From assembly GCA_947471745.1 (NCBI GenBank), contig CANJKZ010000065.1:248001-312000 (forward strand): a stretch of 64,000 nucleotides of DNA, read 5' to 3'. The position numbers were made by a program, and so were the translations under genes. Shown here in pieces: positions 42,650 through 53,930 of this stretch. Position 1 is the first letter of the stretch. Each line of letters starts with the position of its first letter. This DNA is from Closterium sp. Naga37s-1 (taxonomy: Eukaryota; Streptophyta; Zygnematophyceae; Desmidiales; Closteriaceae). The notes beneath the pieces were generated by a model that worked only from the letters and a program-made list of their open reading frames with translations, did not search any database and had not been told where the DNA came from.

Positions 42650-45600
42650 ATGGCTCCCAGCGATGAGCTCGAGGCTTTACGGCAAGCCGTCGTGGCGAAA
42701 CAAGAGGAGGTTACCACGCAAGGCGACACCGTGCGAGCCCTGAAAGCCGCTAAGGCCGATCGCGCGGAGATCGACGCGGCGATCGAGAAGCTCAAGCACT
42801 TAAAGATAGACCTCGAGTCGTCAACGAAAGCATTCACGGCGAAATCGGAGGCGGAAGGAGGAGGGAAGGGCAAGGATGCGAGCATCAACCGCGAGGCGTT
42901 CCGGCAGGCCGTGAACAATGCGCTGGAGCGTCGGCTGTTTATCATTCCGAGCTTCAAGATCTATGGCGGCGTGGCAGGGCTGTTCGACTACGGCCCGCCC
43001 GGCTGCGCCGTCAAGTCGAATGTGCTCGCATTCTGGCGCCAGGTGCGGTCCGAGACCGGTGGGATCTGAGTTAGTGCAATGTGAGAGGTGTGATCTGAGA
43101 CAGGTTTACCTGCGAGGGGTGATCTGAGGCGGTTTCGACCTGAGAGGGGTGATCTGAGACAGGTGCGATCCGGCACAGGCGCGATCTGATTAAAATGATC
43201 TTCGGAAACGGTCACATGGATACGGATTTTTTCCTAATGAGCACATTAGCCGACCGCGACTCACGGCTGATCTCGCATGACTGATCCTTCTATCATGAAT
43301 GACGAACATATTATCTAAAAGGACGTCGTAGACGCTTGCTTTCGCACCTGCGCGTGTCGATCCGCGCGTGTTAAAACGTCTGGCACGTGTTGCGCATGTG
43401 TCAGGCATAAACCCTCAACCGCGCAGTCATTTTCATGCGGACCTTTCCAGCGGTCCCTCCACGCCTGGCGGTCCCTCCACGCCTGTCGTTGACGCTGACA
43501 ATCTCTCCTCGCCGTCATCCGTCCCCGCTCGTCCTCTTTGCTCACAACCCTCCCCCCAACTCCTTCTCCCCAGCACTTCGTCTTAGAAGAGAACATGCCC
43601 TCCCTCTCCCCCCTTCCTTTGCAGCACTTCGTCCTGGAAGAAAATATGCTCGAAGTGGATTGCCCGTGCGTCACCCCCGACGCTGTCCTCCGCGCGTCAG
43701 GCCACGTGGACAAGTTCAAGGACCTCATGTTCAAGGACGTGAAAACCCAGGCGTGCTACCGCATTCCGCCTCTTCTCCCCAACCCCCCCGCTCTCTTCCC
43801 CGTTTCCTCCCCCGCCGTCCCCCCTTGACAGCACTTCGTGTTGGAGGAGAACATGCTCGAAGTCGACTGCCCGTGCGTCACCCTGGGCGCAGTCCTGCGA
43901 GCATCAGGCCACGTGGACACGTTCACGGACCTCATGGTCAAGGACGTTAAAACCCAAGCCTGCTACCGCGTTTCTTCCGCCTCTTCATTCCCTGCCCTCT
44001 CTTTCTCCCTGTTCCCCCCGCCGCCCCCCTCTCCCTGGCAGCACTTCCTGGAAGAAAACATGCTGGAGGTCGACTGCCCGTGTGTGACGCCAGACGCGGT
44101 CCTCCGCGCATCAGGCCACGTGGACAAGTTCACGGACCTCATGGTGAAGGACGTCACTCTCCGCCTCCCTCCCTCCCATTCCCCCTTGACAGCACTTCGT
44201 GTTGGAGGAGAACATGCTCGAAGTCGACTGCTCGTGCGTCACCCCCGATGCAGTCCTCAGAGCGTCAGGCCACGTGGATAAATTCACGGACCTCATGGTC
44301 AAGGACGTCAACACCCACGCCTGCTACCGCATTCCGCCTCTTTCCCCGACGTCCCCCCTGGCACTGGCAGCACTTCGTGTTGGAAGAGAACATGCTGGAG
44401 GTGGATTGCCCGTGCGTCACGCCCGACGCTGTCCTCAGAGCGTCAGGCCACGTGGACAAGTTCACGGACCTCATGGTGAAGGACGTGAAGACGCAGGCGT
44501 GCTACCGCGCGGACCATCTCCTTAAAGACCACCTCGGGGAGCTCCTAGAGAAGGAGGTGACAATGGCGCCCGAGCGGCGCGAGGAGATCAAGCACGTGCT
44601 GGCCGTGCTGGATGAGTACGGTGCAGAGGAGTTGGACGGGAAGCTGAAGGAGTTCGGGGTGAAGGCTCCGGATACCAAGAATGATCTCTCTGCTCCATAC
44701 CCGTTCAACCTCATGTTTTCAACTGCTATTGGCCCCACAGGGTTGCTGCACGGGTGAGTGGGGGTAGCGTCTTGGGGGATTAACATGTGCCCCATCAGCT
44801 GGACACGAAGAATGACCTGTTCAGCACTGCCATTGGCCCCACGGGGCTGCTGCACGGGTGAGGCATGAGAGGGGCTGGTGCGTTAGGGTTATACCATGAG
44901 GTTAGGGTGGGTGGGTGGTAGAGATTGAGGTGTACCCGTTCAACCTCATGCCGTCCACTGCCACCGTCCCACGGGCTTTCTGCATCCCCTTACTCCCATG
45001 GGCTCATTCCACATTCACTGCTCTCCCACACCCACTCCCTGTCTCCCATCAACCCTTTCACCCCTGCTCAGCTACCTCCGTCCCGAGACAGCGCAGGGCA
45101 TATTCGTGAACTTCAAGGATCTGCTGTACTACAACGGTGGCAAGCTGCCCTTTGCTGCTGCTCAGATCGGCCAGGCCTTCCGCAACGAGGTGCGATGCTG
45201 GCGGGTGTGGTGCGGGGGGATGTAGTGCGGTACTGGGGGGTGTCGTGCGTCGCCGGGAGGTGTGGTGCGCTGTTGGGATTGGGGCGTGAGCAGGGCTGCT
45301 GTCATTGTGATGTGAGCCCCATGAACGAATCCCGCCTGCCATTTCAACGCCTTTGCACACCTCTCGTTCCTTGTACCAACCTTCCCCATCCCAACCCCAC
45401 CGCACACGTCCCCACAGCGGGTCTGCTGCGAGTGAGTGAGTTCACGCTAGCGGAGATCGAGCACTTTGTGAGCCCCAGACAAGTCCCTCCCTTATCTCAC
45501 CCCGCCCCCTTCCTTACACCACTCATCCCCAACCCCACTGCTCCCACAGATCGCCCCCAGAGCGGGTCTGCTGCGAGTGCGTGAGTTCACGCTAGCAGAG

Positions 45601-48600
45601 ATCGAGCACTTTGTGAGCCCCGCCGACAAGTCCCACCCGCGCTTCTCCTCGGTGGCCGACCTCTCCTTCCTGCTCTACCCGCGCGCGGAGCAGCTGGGAC
45701 CCAAACAGCCCGTCACCATGCGGCTCGGGGATGCTGTGGAGAAGGTACGAAACTCAGACTGCGAGCGGATTAGCTTGGGCCCAAATAGGCCATTACGATG
45801 CGACTAGGAAAATGCTGTTGAGGGGAATGCTGTTGAGGGGAATGCTGTTGAGGGGAAAGCCATTGAGGCCGTGTGGAGAGGAGAAACGCCTTGTCGTCCC
45901 CCTTGGGGATGCTGCCCACTCGATGGCAGGAGAACAGTATACGGCAGCTTATTGCGGGCATACCACCTACACCCACGTTCCTCTTCCTCTTCCTATTTCT
46001 CCTCCAAACTGACAATCTTCAACCTCTGTCTCAACCCCCAATTCCCCTACTCCCCACTATCTGTTATGAGGGCGTGATCAACAACGAGACCCTGTTTTGA
46101 GACGTCTCAAAACACTTCTCAACAACAACAAAACACTTCTTCAATCACGTACTCCCCACTATCTCTTATCAGGGCATGATCAACAACGAGACCCTGGGCC
46201 ACTTCATCGGGCGCACGTTCCTCTTCCTGTCTCGCCTGGGCATCGACCCGCAGCTCCTGATGTTCCCCCCTGACTCTCCCTACTCGCTAACCCCTATTTC
46301 ACCCCCCTCTATGACAGGGCATAATCAACAACGAGACTCTCGGGTACTTCATCGGGCGCACGTTCCTCTTCCTGTCCCGCCTGGGCATCGATCCGCAGCG
46401 CCTGCGCTTCCGCCAGCACCTGCAGCACGAGATGGCGCACTATGCCACGGACTGCTGGGATGCTGAGATCGAATGCTCGTACGGCTGGGTGGAGTGCGTT
46501 GGTCTGGCTGATCGCTCTGCCTTCGATCTTAAGGCGCACACGGTGAGTGGGGTTGCAGCAGCTCTGGCAGCACCTGCCTGCAGCACCTGCAGCACCTGCA
46601 GCACGGGACGGCACACTATGCCACGGACTGCTGGGATGCTGAGATTGAATGCTCGTATGGATGGGTGGAGTGCTTTGGGCTGGCTGACCGATCCGCCTTC
46701 GACCTCAAGGCGCACACGGTGAGGGTTGAGAGTTGAAAGCAGCACGAGAGCGGGCTGTTGATGCAGGTTAGTCGGGCAGCTGTTGCACCTGCAGCACCCC
46801 TAGCAGCACAGGCAGCACCGCCAGCACCTGCAGCACGAGATGGCGCACTATGCGACCGATTGCTGGGATGCTGAGATCGAATGCTCGAACGGCTGGGTGG
46901 AGTGCGTTGGTCTGGCTGATCGCTCTGCCTTCGACCTCAAGGCGCACACGGTGAGTGGGGTAGAGCAGCAACAGCACCTGCAGCACCAGCAGCAGCACTG
47001 GTAGCATCTGCAGCACGAGATGGCGCACTATGCCACGGACTGGTGGCATATGAGAAGTTCCCCAAGCCACAAGGATCCAAGCTCGTACTGAAAGTGAGGT
47101 GGCGGCAGTGGAGTATGAGTGAAGATGAGCACACGCGGCATGGTCCGATTCCTGTTCTAGGTTTCCAGCCCCCATTCCCCCTTCCTCTCCCTCCCCTCCA
47201 GTGCCCACACTCACGAACAGGAGAAGAGCAAGGTGGAGCTGGTGGCGTATGAGAAGTTCTCCGAGCCACGCGAGGTGGAGGTGGAAATAGTTCCAACTTG
47301 CAACTTCCCCTCCTCTCCATTGCCCCTTCCTGCCCTTGCTTTGCACGCACTGCAACAGGAGAAGAGCAAGGTGGAGCTGGTGGCGTATGAGAAGTTCCCT
47401 GAGCCACGTGAGGTGGAGGTGATGAGCATCGTTCCCAGCAAGAAGGACATTGGCAAGGCCTTTAAGCGCGATGCCAAGCTCATTGCCGAGTCCCTCGAGG
47501 TGCGTTCAGTCAAGAGGTTGGTGCCTGCCTGTTTACTGATAGACTACATCACATCACACCGGGCCATGCCACACTACAGCCCAGCAAGAAGGACATTGGC
47601 AAGGCCTTCAAGCGCGATGCCAAGCTCATTGCCGAATCACTCGAGGTGCGTTCTCACAAGAGGTCTCTGTATGTCCCGTGACATGCCACTAAGCCATGCC
47701 ACGTCACACTACGCCATGCCACGTCACACTACGCCATGCCACATCAGACTAGGCCATGCCACGTCACACTATGCCACACCATCGCCTGTAACACTAACCC
47801 TCTTATGCATCCTTCCATTCCCCAGGCTATGTCAGAGGCAGATGCACTGGCAATGAAAGCAACGCTTGAGGCGGATGGCAAGGTGGAGTACACGCCGTGT
47901 GGGGGCAGCCAGGCGTTCAGCCTCAGCAAGGAGATGGTCGCCATTAGCAAGGAGAAGAAGAAGCTGCAGGTGAGATGGTGGTGCGAAGTGGTATGGTGGG
48001 GAGATGGTTTGGACGGAGGGTAGGTGGGATGAAGTGGGCTTGAGTCGTCAGGGCGAGCCAGGCGTTCAGCTCAGCAAGGAGATGGTCGCCATTAGCAAGG
48101 AGAAGAAGAAGCTTCAGGTGGGGTGTGTGGCTAAGGGAGTTCACTGGGCGCACCTTGTCTCATGCTGCCCCTTGCGACCGTCTCTCAGCTGTGAGCGACA
48201 GTGAAAGCAACAGCAGAGCAGCTTGTGCGAGCTCTCAAGAGTGGCTCGCCTGCAGCTCTGTTCCTCCTCCCCCTTTTTCCCCTCTCAATCTCTCTCCCCA
48301 CCCATCACCCCTTGTCACACCCATCCAAAGCACCATGGTTCCCCTCTCCCTCTCCTTTCCTCGCCATTGACATACTCCCTTTTCCACCTCGCACCCTGTC
48401 TTCCTCACCTCCTCCCCCCACTCCTCCAGGGCCAATCCTTCACTCCATCAGTAACCGAGCCGTCGTTCGGCATCGGGCGCATCATCTACGAGCACTGCTT
48501 CTACTCCCGCCCCTCATCCCCCTTCCTCCCTTCCCCTTTGTCCTCCGCTCCCCTCCTTCCCCTCCTCAGGGCCAATTATTCACCCCATCCGTGATAGAGC

Positions 48601-49375
48601 CCTCATTCGGCATAGGGCGAATCATCTACTGCATCTACGAGCACTGCCTCTACGCCCACCCCTCCATCCCTTTCCCCTCTCTCCCACCCTTCCCACCCTT
48701 CTGCCCCCATCTTCCCCAACCCTTGCCAGGGCCAATCCTTCACTCCATCCGTAATCGAGCCGTCATTCGGCATAGGGCGAATCATCTACTGCATCTACGA
48801 GCACTGCTTTTACTCCCGCCCCTCCGCCGACGAGGCACGCACCGTGTTCCGCTTCACGCCGCTCGTGGCGCCCATCAAGTGCACCGTCTTCCCCCTCGTG
48901 CAGCGCGGGGACCTTGAGAGGGTGGCGCAGGAGGCGAGTGCAGGGCTGACCAAGGCGGGTGTGGCAAATAAGATTGACACCACTGGCACGACGATTGGGA
49001 AGAGATACGCAAGGACGGATGAGCTCGGGTGCCCGTTTGCAATTACGGTGGATGGGCAGGTGAGGAGGGTGGGGGCAAGGATGGAGTGTTTGGTGGGTGG
49101 GGAAGAGGGGTATTGGTTGCATTTTGTCTCCATAAATCTCCATTTTGTCTTGGTTTTGTCTCACCATTTCTCCTGTTTGCTTTTCATTTTCCCCACGTCG
49201 TGAATGGCAGACTCTGGAGGATGGCACCGTGACTCTACGGGAGCGTGACAGTACAGCGCAGGTGCGCATTCACAAGGATGAGGTGGCATCGGTGTTGCGC
49301 CAGCTGGCGGATGGGCTGCTGGTTTGGACGGATGCGCAGGGCAAGTACCCTGCTGTTGCTCAGAAGGAAGCTTGA
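42650..49375 (+). CDS. GlyRS: Glycyl-tRNA synthetase (eukaryotic class II, alpha2 type)
   Basis: Nine exons: 42650-43042, 44371-44753, 45072-45189, 45550-45744, 46318-46542, 47359-47499, 47826-47969, 48730-49059, 49211-49375, phase-consistent, 697 aa (plant cytosolic enzymes are about 700). Residues 1-60 form a WHEP domain ([20 protein letters not shown], coiled). Motif 1 region [20 protein letters not shown], motif 2 FRNE...[16 protein letters not shown], motif 3 [11 protein letters not shown], then the anticodon-binding domain ([34 protein letters not shown]). It charges tRNA-Gly with glycine for translation. No clear N-terminal transit peptide is seen from this ATG. Most introns contain partial copies of the neighbouring exon. 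The correct copy is the one giving an unbroken frame. Confidence 0.95.
43060..43200. repeat. Short degenerate repeat after GlyRS exon 1
   Basis: GTGATCTGAGACAGGTGCGA-like units repeat about five times. They resemble the exon 1 donor context (CAGGTGCGGTCCGAGACC), another array seeded at a splice donor. Confidence 0.7.
43574..44330 (+). pseudogene. Five truncated tandem copies of GlyRS exon 2 (5' part) in intron 1
   Basis: Copies start, each after CAG, at about 43576 (only 25 nt), 43625, 43832, 44042 and 44193. The four longer ones encode [16 protein letters not shown]...GHVDKF.DLM.KDV. All stop at or before ACYR, where the real exon (44371) goes on to [10 protein letters not shown]. None has a GT donor at its end (CGCATTCCGCC follows), and one copy (44042) lacks three bases of FVL. 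They share intron sequence between them, so the duplicated unit was part intron, part exon. Confidence 0.93.
44790..44990 (+). pseudogene. Two relics of GlyRS exon 2 3' end
   Basis: 44800-44862 (GACACGAAGAATGACCTG...GGGCTGCTGCACGGGTGAG) is a copy with an internal deletion that keeps the donor. About 44928-44985 (GAGGTGTACCCGTTCAACCT) is a more diverged one. Confidence 0.8.
45417..45490 (+). pseudogene. Relic of GlyRS exon 4 start
   Basis: Copies GGTCTGCTGCGAGTGAGTGA to FVSP. The true exon with the same residues starts at 45550. Confidence 0.85.
45755..45870 (+). pseudogene. Diverged relic of GlyRS exon 4 end plus 15-bp repeats
   Basis: TTGGGCCCAAATAGGCCATT...ATGCGACTAGG resembles the [12 protein letters not shown] part of exon 4. 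It is followed by three units of ATGCTGTTGAGGGGA. Confidence 0.65.
46068..46265 (+). pseudogene. Two relics of GlyRS exon 5 separated by a palindrome
   Basis: 46070-46093 (GGCGTGATCAACAACGAGAC, then CCTG) runs directly into GTTTTGAGACGTCTCAAAAC (46094-46113). A longer copy 46172-46265 (GGCATGATCAACAACGAGAC... to LGIDPQ) follows. The true exon starts at 46318. Confidence 0.92.
46570..47055 (+). pseudogene. Three relics of GlyRS exon 5 3' half after the exon
   Basis: 46595-46719 and 46832-46950 repeat [33 protein letters not shown] with the GTGAG donor. A short third copy lies at about 47010-47045. CTGCAG-rich spacers of AGCACC units join them. Each has a CAG just before and a GT after, so cryptic inclusion is conceivable. 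Confidence 0.88.
47036..47645 (+). pseudogene. Relics of GlyRS exon 6 around the true exon
   Basis: About 47041-47070 and 47219-47290 copy VAYEKF..EPREVEV upstream of the true exon (47359-47499). 47578-47645 copies [20 protein letters not shown] plus the donor GTGCGTTC downstream. Confidence 0.85.
48054..48118 (+). pseudogene. Relic of GlyRS exon 7 end
   Basis: Copies SQAFS, then [16 protein letters not shown] (frame differs by a 2-nt loss), and the donor. Lies 90 bp after the true exon 7. Confidence 0.87.
48428..48670 (+). pseudogene. Two relics of GlyRS exon 8 start
   Basis: 48430-48515 and 48570-48665 repeat the acceptor and [18 protein letters not shown]...YEHC.Y, including class II motif 3. 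The true exon begins at 48730. Confidence 0.92.
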
Positions 49376-49613
49376 AGAATTGGACTTTTGAGTGCAATGT
49401 GAAAGGTGGTGAAGATATGCCGAGTGTAGATACGATGGACTTTTCTTTATGATTGATAAGTGTGCCAAATGTTGTTCTGAATTATTTAACATTACGCTAG
49501 AATTGTTTTAATTCGGTCATATGCTTCACCCTCTTTGGATATATGGAAACGAGTAAGAGTAGCTGTATGGGTACTGGTGTTGCACAATTAAAATGATCGC
49601 ACAATCGGGGTGA

Positions 49614-49710
49614 AGGCAGGCTACAGTACGAACGAATCCTGGACATTCCCAAAGGCAGGCTACAGTACGAACGAATCCTGGACATTCCCAAAGGCAGGCT
49701 ACAGTACGAA
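49614..49710. repeat. 34-bp tandem repeat, about 3 copies
   Basis: AAGGCAGGCTACAGTACGAA plus CGAATCCTGGACATTCCC, three copies, downstream of GlyRS. Confidence 0.93.
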
Positions 49711-50119
49711 CTGTCAGCGTAATCGTGACGCAGCCGGGAGCTCTCCGCAGTGTGACAGTCTGAAAAAATTCGCGGTGTTCCTCACCTGAGCCCAAATTCA
49801 GCTCTCATTTGCTCAACTCCTGCTCTCACTGTCGACCTAGATTCTAGTTCATGAAGCCTACGCCAGCATTCTCGTCGTCCTAAACCAACATGTTCGCTAC
49901 GGCGTTCTAGAATTTCAAGCCTGAGAGCATGATTTATGTTGGTGGGGCACTGGGATCGTCCCGAGTTAAGTGTGGGAGGGCTACAGGCGCGGCCTGGGGG
50001 GTTATGGGTGTGCTACCCACCATACAAACATGCCCTTTTAACCCAGTCGGTAGCAGGCTGGGCCAACAAGTGGTATCAGAGCTGGTCGGAGGAGTCTACG
50101 CGCGCGACAAGGAGCACGC

Positions 50120-52762
50120 ATGATGACTTCAAGCGAGGCCTCCCGCACTTCCTTGGATGGTGTCGTTGTAAATTCCGGCGAACCCTGGGCAACCGCGACG
50201 ATGTTCGACACGTCGGCGGTACCGATTTTCACGGGACAAAACTACTCCGCGTGGAAGTTTAAGTTCCAAGTGCTCATGATGGAGCGGGGACTTTGGGGTT
50301 TCTTCGATGGAACGGAGAAGAAGCCGGACGATGAGAGCGGCATCGCGGCATGGAAGAAGAAGGACCAAAAGGCGTTCGCTACGTTGATTTCGCGCATCGG
50401 CATCAATCTCGTGAGCTCGGTGCGCATGTGCATCAAGCTCGAAGCGTCGGCGCATGAAGCGTGGAAGCGGCTTGAGACCATCCACGTGAACAAGACTCTC
50501 CACGGCAAGATCCTAGCCCGGAATGCGTTCTACACGGTGAAGATGCGCGCGGGCGAATCGATGCACGAGTTTGCGACTCGTGTGGAGGAACTCGGAGAAA
50601 CGTTCATGGACCTCGGTGGAACGGTCACGGAGGAGGATTGGATTTTGACCTTGCTATGCGGCCTTCCGGAAGAGTGGTCGACGGTGATTACGACACTCGA
50701 TAGCGTGCAAGACACTTGGACGAAGGAAATGGTGGTCGGTCGGCTTCTCCATGAAGAATCGCGTCGCCGACAATTCGCTAATGAGAACGTGGAGACCGCC
50801 ATGTTCTCCGGAGGGAGTTCCGGAGGAAAGTCCAAGTGGAGCAAGGGTGCGACGAAGAAGTCGTACGGTGGAAGCGATCGCGGCAAGGGAAACACATCGA
50901 ATGGCGCGAGCAAGTGCCACTATTGCGGCAAAGCGGGACACTTTTGGCGAGAGTTTCGGAAGCGGCCGAGCGATTGGACTCCATCGAAGGCGCGGAACCA
51001 CGAGGGCAACGCGCACACGGCATCCGGCGAGGCGGATGATACAAGGGAGTCGATCGTGTTATTGGCCGGTGACGGGACCAACACTCCAAGCGACGCGTGG
51101 TTCCTCGACACCGGCGCAACGCAACACATGACGCACTCGGCATCGTTCCTCACCAACGTTGGTGCACCGGGAGACGTCACGCGTGTCGTCTTCGGAAACA
51201 ACAAGTCGCTACCGGTGGTCGGAGTTGGGAGTACGCGTCTCATCGTCGATGGCGGACCGGTGGACATCACGAATGTGCTTCACGTCCCGGGGTTGAAGGT
51301 GAATCTACTCTCCGTCACTCAACTCGCGAAGAAGCATGTGAAGTTCACCATCGATGGCGCGACGATGAACCTCATTTGGAAGGGGAAGCAATTCGCACAA
51401 GGCGTTCTCAACGGAGAACTCTACCAACTCAAGACGCACCCGAGAGCGGCTTCCTCCAACGTGGCGCAAGGGTCCAAGACGACTCTCCATGCGTGGCATA
51501 ATCGGCTTGCGCACGCCAACTACGAATCGGTCAAGGCGTTGGCCAACAAAGGACTAGCGAAGGGAGTCGACGTGATCGCCGGCGACGACGAGAAGGGCGT
51601 GTGCGCGGCGTGTGTCGAAGGAAAAATGGCTCGCAAGCCATTCGGTAGCCGAACGTCACCCCTCGCTAAGGACCCGCTTGCGCTTGTTCACATGGACGTG
51701 TGTGGACCGATGCGACATGCATCAAAGGGAGGAGCACGGTTCCTCTTGGTGATGCTCGACGACGCGACGCGGATGTGTTGGACCCGACTCTTGAAGGCTA
51801 AGGGAGATGCGGCCAAGGCGATTCAAGAGTGGGCGCTCGATGTTTGCGACGACAAGAAGCGGATCAAGTGTATTCGCACCGACGGTGGGGGCGAATTCGT
51901 GAACGCGGAGCTTGAGAAATGGATGAAGAGCAAGGGCATAAAGCACGACGTCACGACACCCTACACACCCCAACAAAATGGAGCGGCGGAGCGGCTTAAT
52001 CGCACGTTGGTGGAAGCCGTTTGTTCACTACTTCAACACTCCAAGCTTGGGAACGAGTGGTGGGGAGAGGCGAGTGCGCTAGCGGCATGGATTCGTAATC
52101 GTGTGCCGACAAAGGTGCTACCGGGAATGAATCCGTTCGAAGCATAGACCGGAACGAAGCCGAACCTATCCCGCCTACGCACCTTTGGGTGCCTTTGCTA
52201 CTACCATATACCGGATCCTCTTCGCCACAAGTTGCAACCGAAAGCTCGTGCGGCGATCTTCTTGGGAGTTGCGCCAAACGAGCGTGCATGGCGAGTGTGG
52301 GACTTGGGTGAAAAGCGTGTCGTCACGTCTCGGGACGTGGTCTTCGATGAAGACAAGTTCCCGTCGAAGGAGAAACCCACTCAACAACTCACTTTCATCC
52401 TTCCGCCACGAGAGGAGGTTGAAGAGAGTGAGACTCCACCTCAAGTGGAGAAGGAAGCCGATGGAGGGGGAGAGAACAACGAGGAGAGCGTTGATGATGT
52501 CGTGGAGGTGTCACCTACCGAGGCGGCAACTACCTCCACACCTTCCTCCCTACCATTGGCCTTGACCCGCGAGCGTCGTGAGGTTCGTCCTCCCTCCAAG
52601 TATGCCGACTATGCTACGGTAGCCGTTGGGAAGTTGGATAAGGAGGGGGCGGCATTTTGCTTCGCAACCATGGGTGATGATGAACACATGGATCCTCTCA
52701 TGGAACTACCCCCTAAAGATCCGTCCCGTGCATGCTACGAGCATGTTGGATTGCACACCTAG
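50120..52762 (+). CDS. Copia gag-protease-integrase polyprotein lacking reverse transcriptase
   Basis: One frame with a single TAG at 52145-52147 (expected Trp in FEAWTGTKP). Gag begins MMTSSEASRT. A zinc knuckle CHYCGKAGHFWREF has Phe instead of the fourth Cys. Protease WFLDTGATQHMT (about 51100), GAG-pre-integrase LHAWHNRLAHANYESV, integrase HMDVCGP, TDGGGEF and QQNGAAERLNRTLVE. The frame continues through the post-integrase linker (RRVVTSRDVVFDEDKF-like) and ends ACYEHVGLHT at 52762, directly before a purine tract and LTR. The reverse transcriptase and RNase H that normally follow in copia are absent, so transposition would require enzymes in trans. Confidence 0.88.
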
Positions 52763-52783
52763 TGGGTTGGGTGCAAGGGGGAG

Positions 52784-53328
52784 TGTTGGAGGTCGCGTGA
52801 GTTAGAAGCAAACGGTGGTGGGGCAATTGATATGCCCCCAACCCACCGAATGTGTTTCGGTGCTCACCGCTTGAGAGAGCTGCAGGTTTCACGAAGTGTG
52901 TGGGTTGACTTCGGAAGACCCACTCAATTGGTGCCACATGGCAACACAAGAAGGATCGAGACTAAGGAAGAATTCGGTTCGGTGAAATTCGGGTGCCGAA
53001 TTTCACCCCTTCGAATTGTTACGCGAATGTTCTCGATGCATCTCGTATGTTACATGCGCGACTCGATGTTTTGAGTAGCTATATATTGTGATTGCTTTGT
53101 ATGCATGATATACTGAAAATCAGAGTTTTCTATACACAGTTCAACTCGACACAAAATCCAGAGACTTTCTATCCTTCAATCTTAGAGCACTACCTAGCAC
53201 GTTGAAAGCCGTATCTCAGCCGATACTTGGGCGAATTACGTGTTCTACGGCTCCTTGGAAAGCCAAGAGTGTGCTCTACTGCTTAGAACAATTCCTAGTT
53301 CCTGCCAACTAGAGGACACGCCTCTACA
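52784..53328 (+). mobile_element. Internal (captured) copia LTR of about 545 bp
   Basis: Begins TGTTGGAGGTCGCG right after the purine tract GCAAGGGGGAG and ends CCTCTACA just before a primer-binding site. It contains CTATATATTG (about 53079) as a TATA-like box. Only one copy is present in the window, as expected if a one-LTR circle recombined in. Confidence 0.7.
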
Positions 53329-53573
53329 TCAGTGGTATCAGAGCGAAAGGTCTCCGGTTCGAATCCCAGTGTGCGCCAAGCGAGCGCCAGTGCCCAAACG
53401 AGCCCCAAGTGAGGGGGAGACGACCCCAGTGAGGGGGAGATTGTTGGTGGGGCACTGGGATCGTCCCGAGTTAAGTGTGGGAGGGCTACAGGCGCGGCCT
53501 GGGGGGTTATGGGTGTGCTACCCACCATACAAACATGCCCTTTTAACCCAGTCGGTAGCAGGCTGGGCCAACA

Positions 53574-53930
53574 AGAATTTACAGGGTCCTGCATTTGCAT
53601 AAGAATCCCATCATTCAGCGTTTTCATGGAGGAGTTACAGCCATTGCCTTCCTAGGAAGCATAATCTCAGGCCCATCCACGAATCGTCGGAGCTCTGCGT
53701 GTGCGTCGGATTTCAATGTTGCTTATTTCGAATTCTAGGAAATCCATTACCTGTTTGCGAAACCCGCCTGCTGGGTCACAAGCCTGAATCAGCAATCCTG
53801 GTTTTTTCTAGGTCCTGAATCAGGTTGTTCGCAAGCTCAACGGAGTGAATGCCGTCTTACCGGTCTTAATGAGTAAGAGAGTAGAGCTGAGATAGCCTAA
53901 TCGCCCGAACCACTCTGCAAGTAAGCTGAC
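53574..53930. other. Intergenic; presumed promoter and 5' UTR of the helicase gene
   Basis: No repeat or coding signal recognised and no obvious TATA box. Confidence 0.4.

Larger units (their letters stand above)
49937..53573 (+). mobile_element. Composite LTR retroelement: TRIM ends with a captured copia
   Basis: Outer LTRs 49937-50068 and 53442-53573 are identical (132 bp, TGTTGG...CCAACA). ATTTA at 49932-49936 and 53577-53581 may be the target duplication, though the right one sits 3 bp away. After the 5' LTR comes AGTGGTATCAGAGC (50069-50082), then a copia gag-protease-integrase, a purine tract, a different LTR of about 545 bp (52784-53328), a second AGTGGTATCAGAGC (53331-53344), a short non-coding TRIM-like interior and a purine tract (GTGAGGGGGAGAT). 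The outer LTRs share the GGGGGGTTATGGG motif with the TRIM LTRs at 1395-2596. Confidence 0.85.

Noticed and set aside
43574..44330. Mutually exclusive alternative exons in GlyRS
   Set aside because: The copies lack splice donors and the downstream half of exon 2, so a full enzyme could not be made from them.
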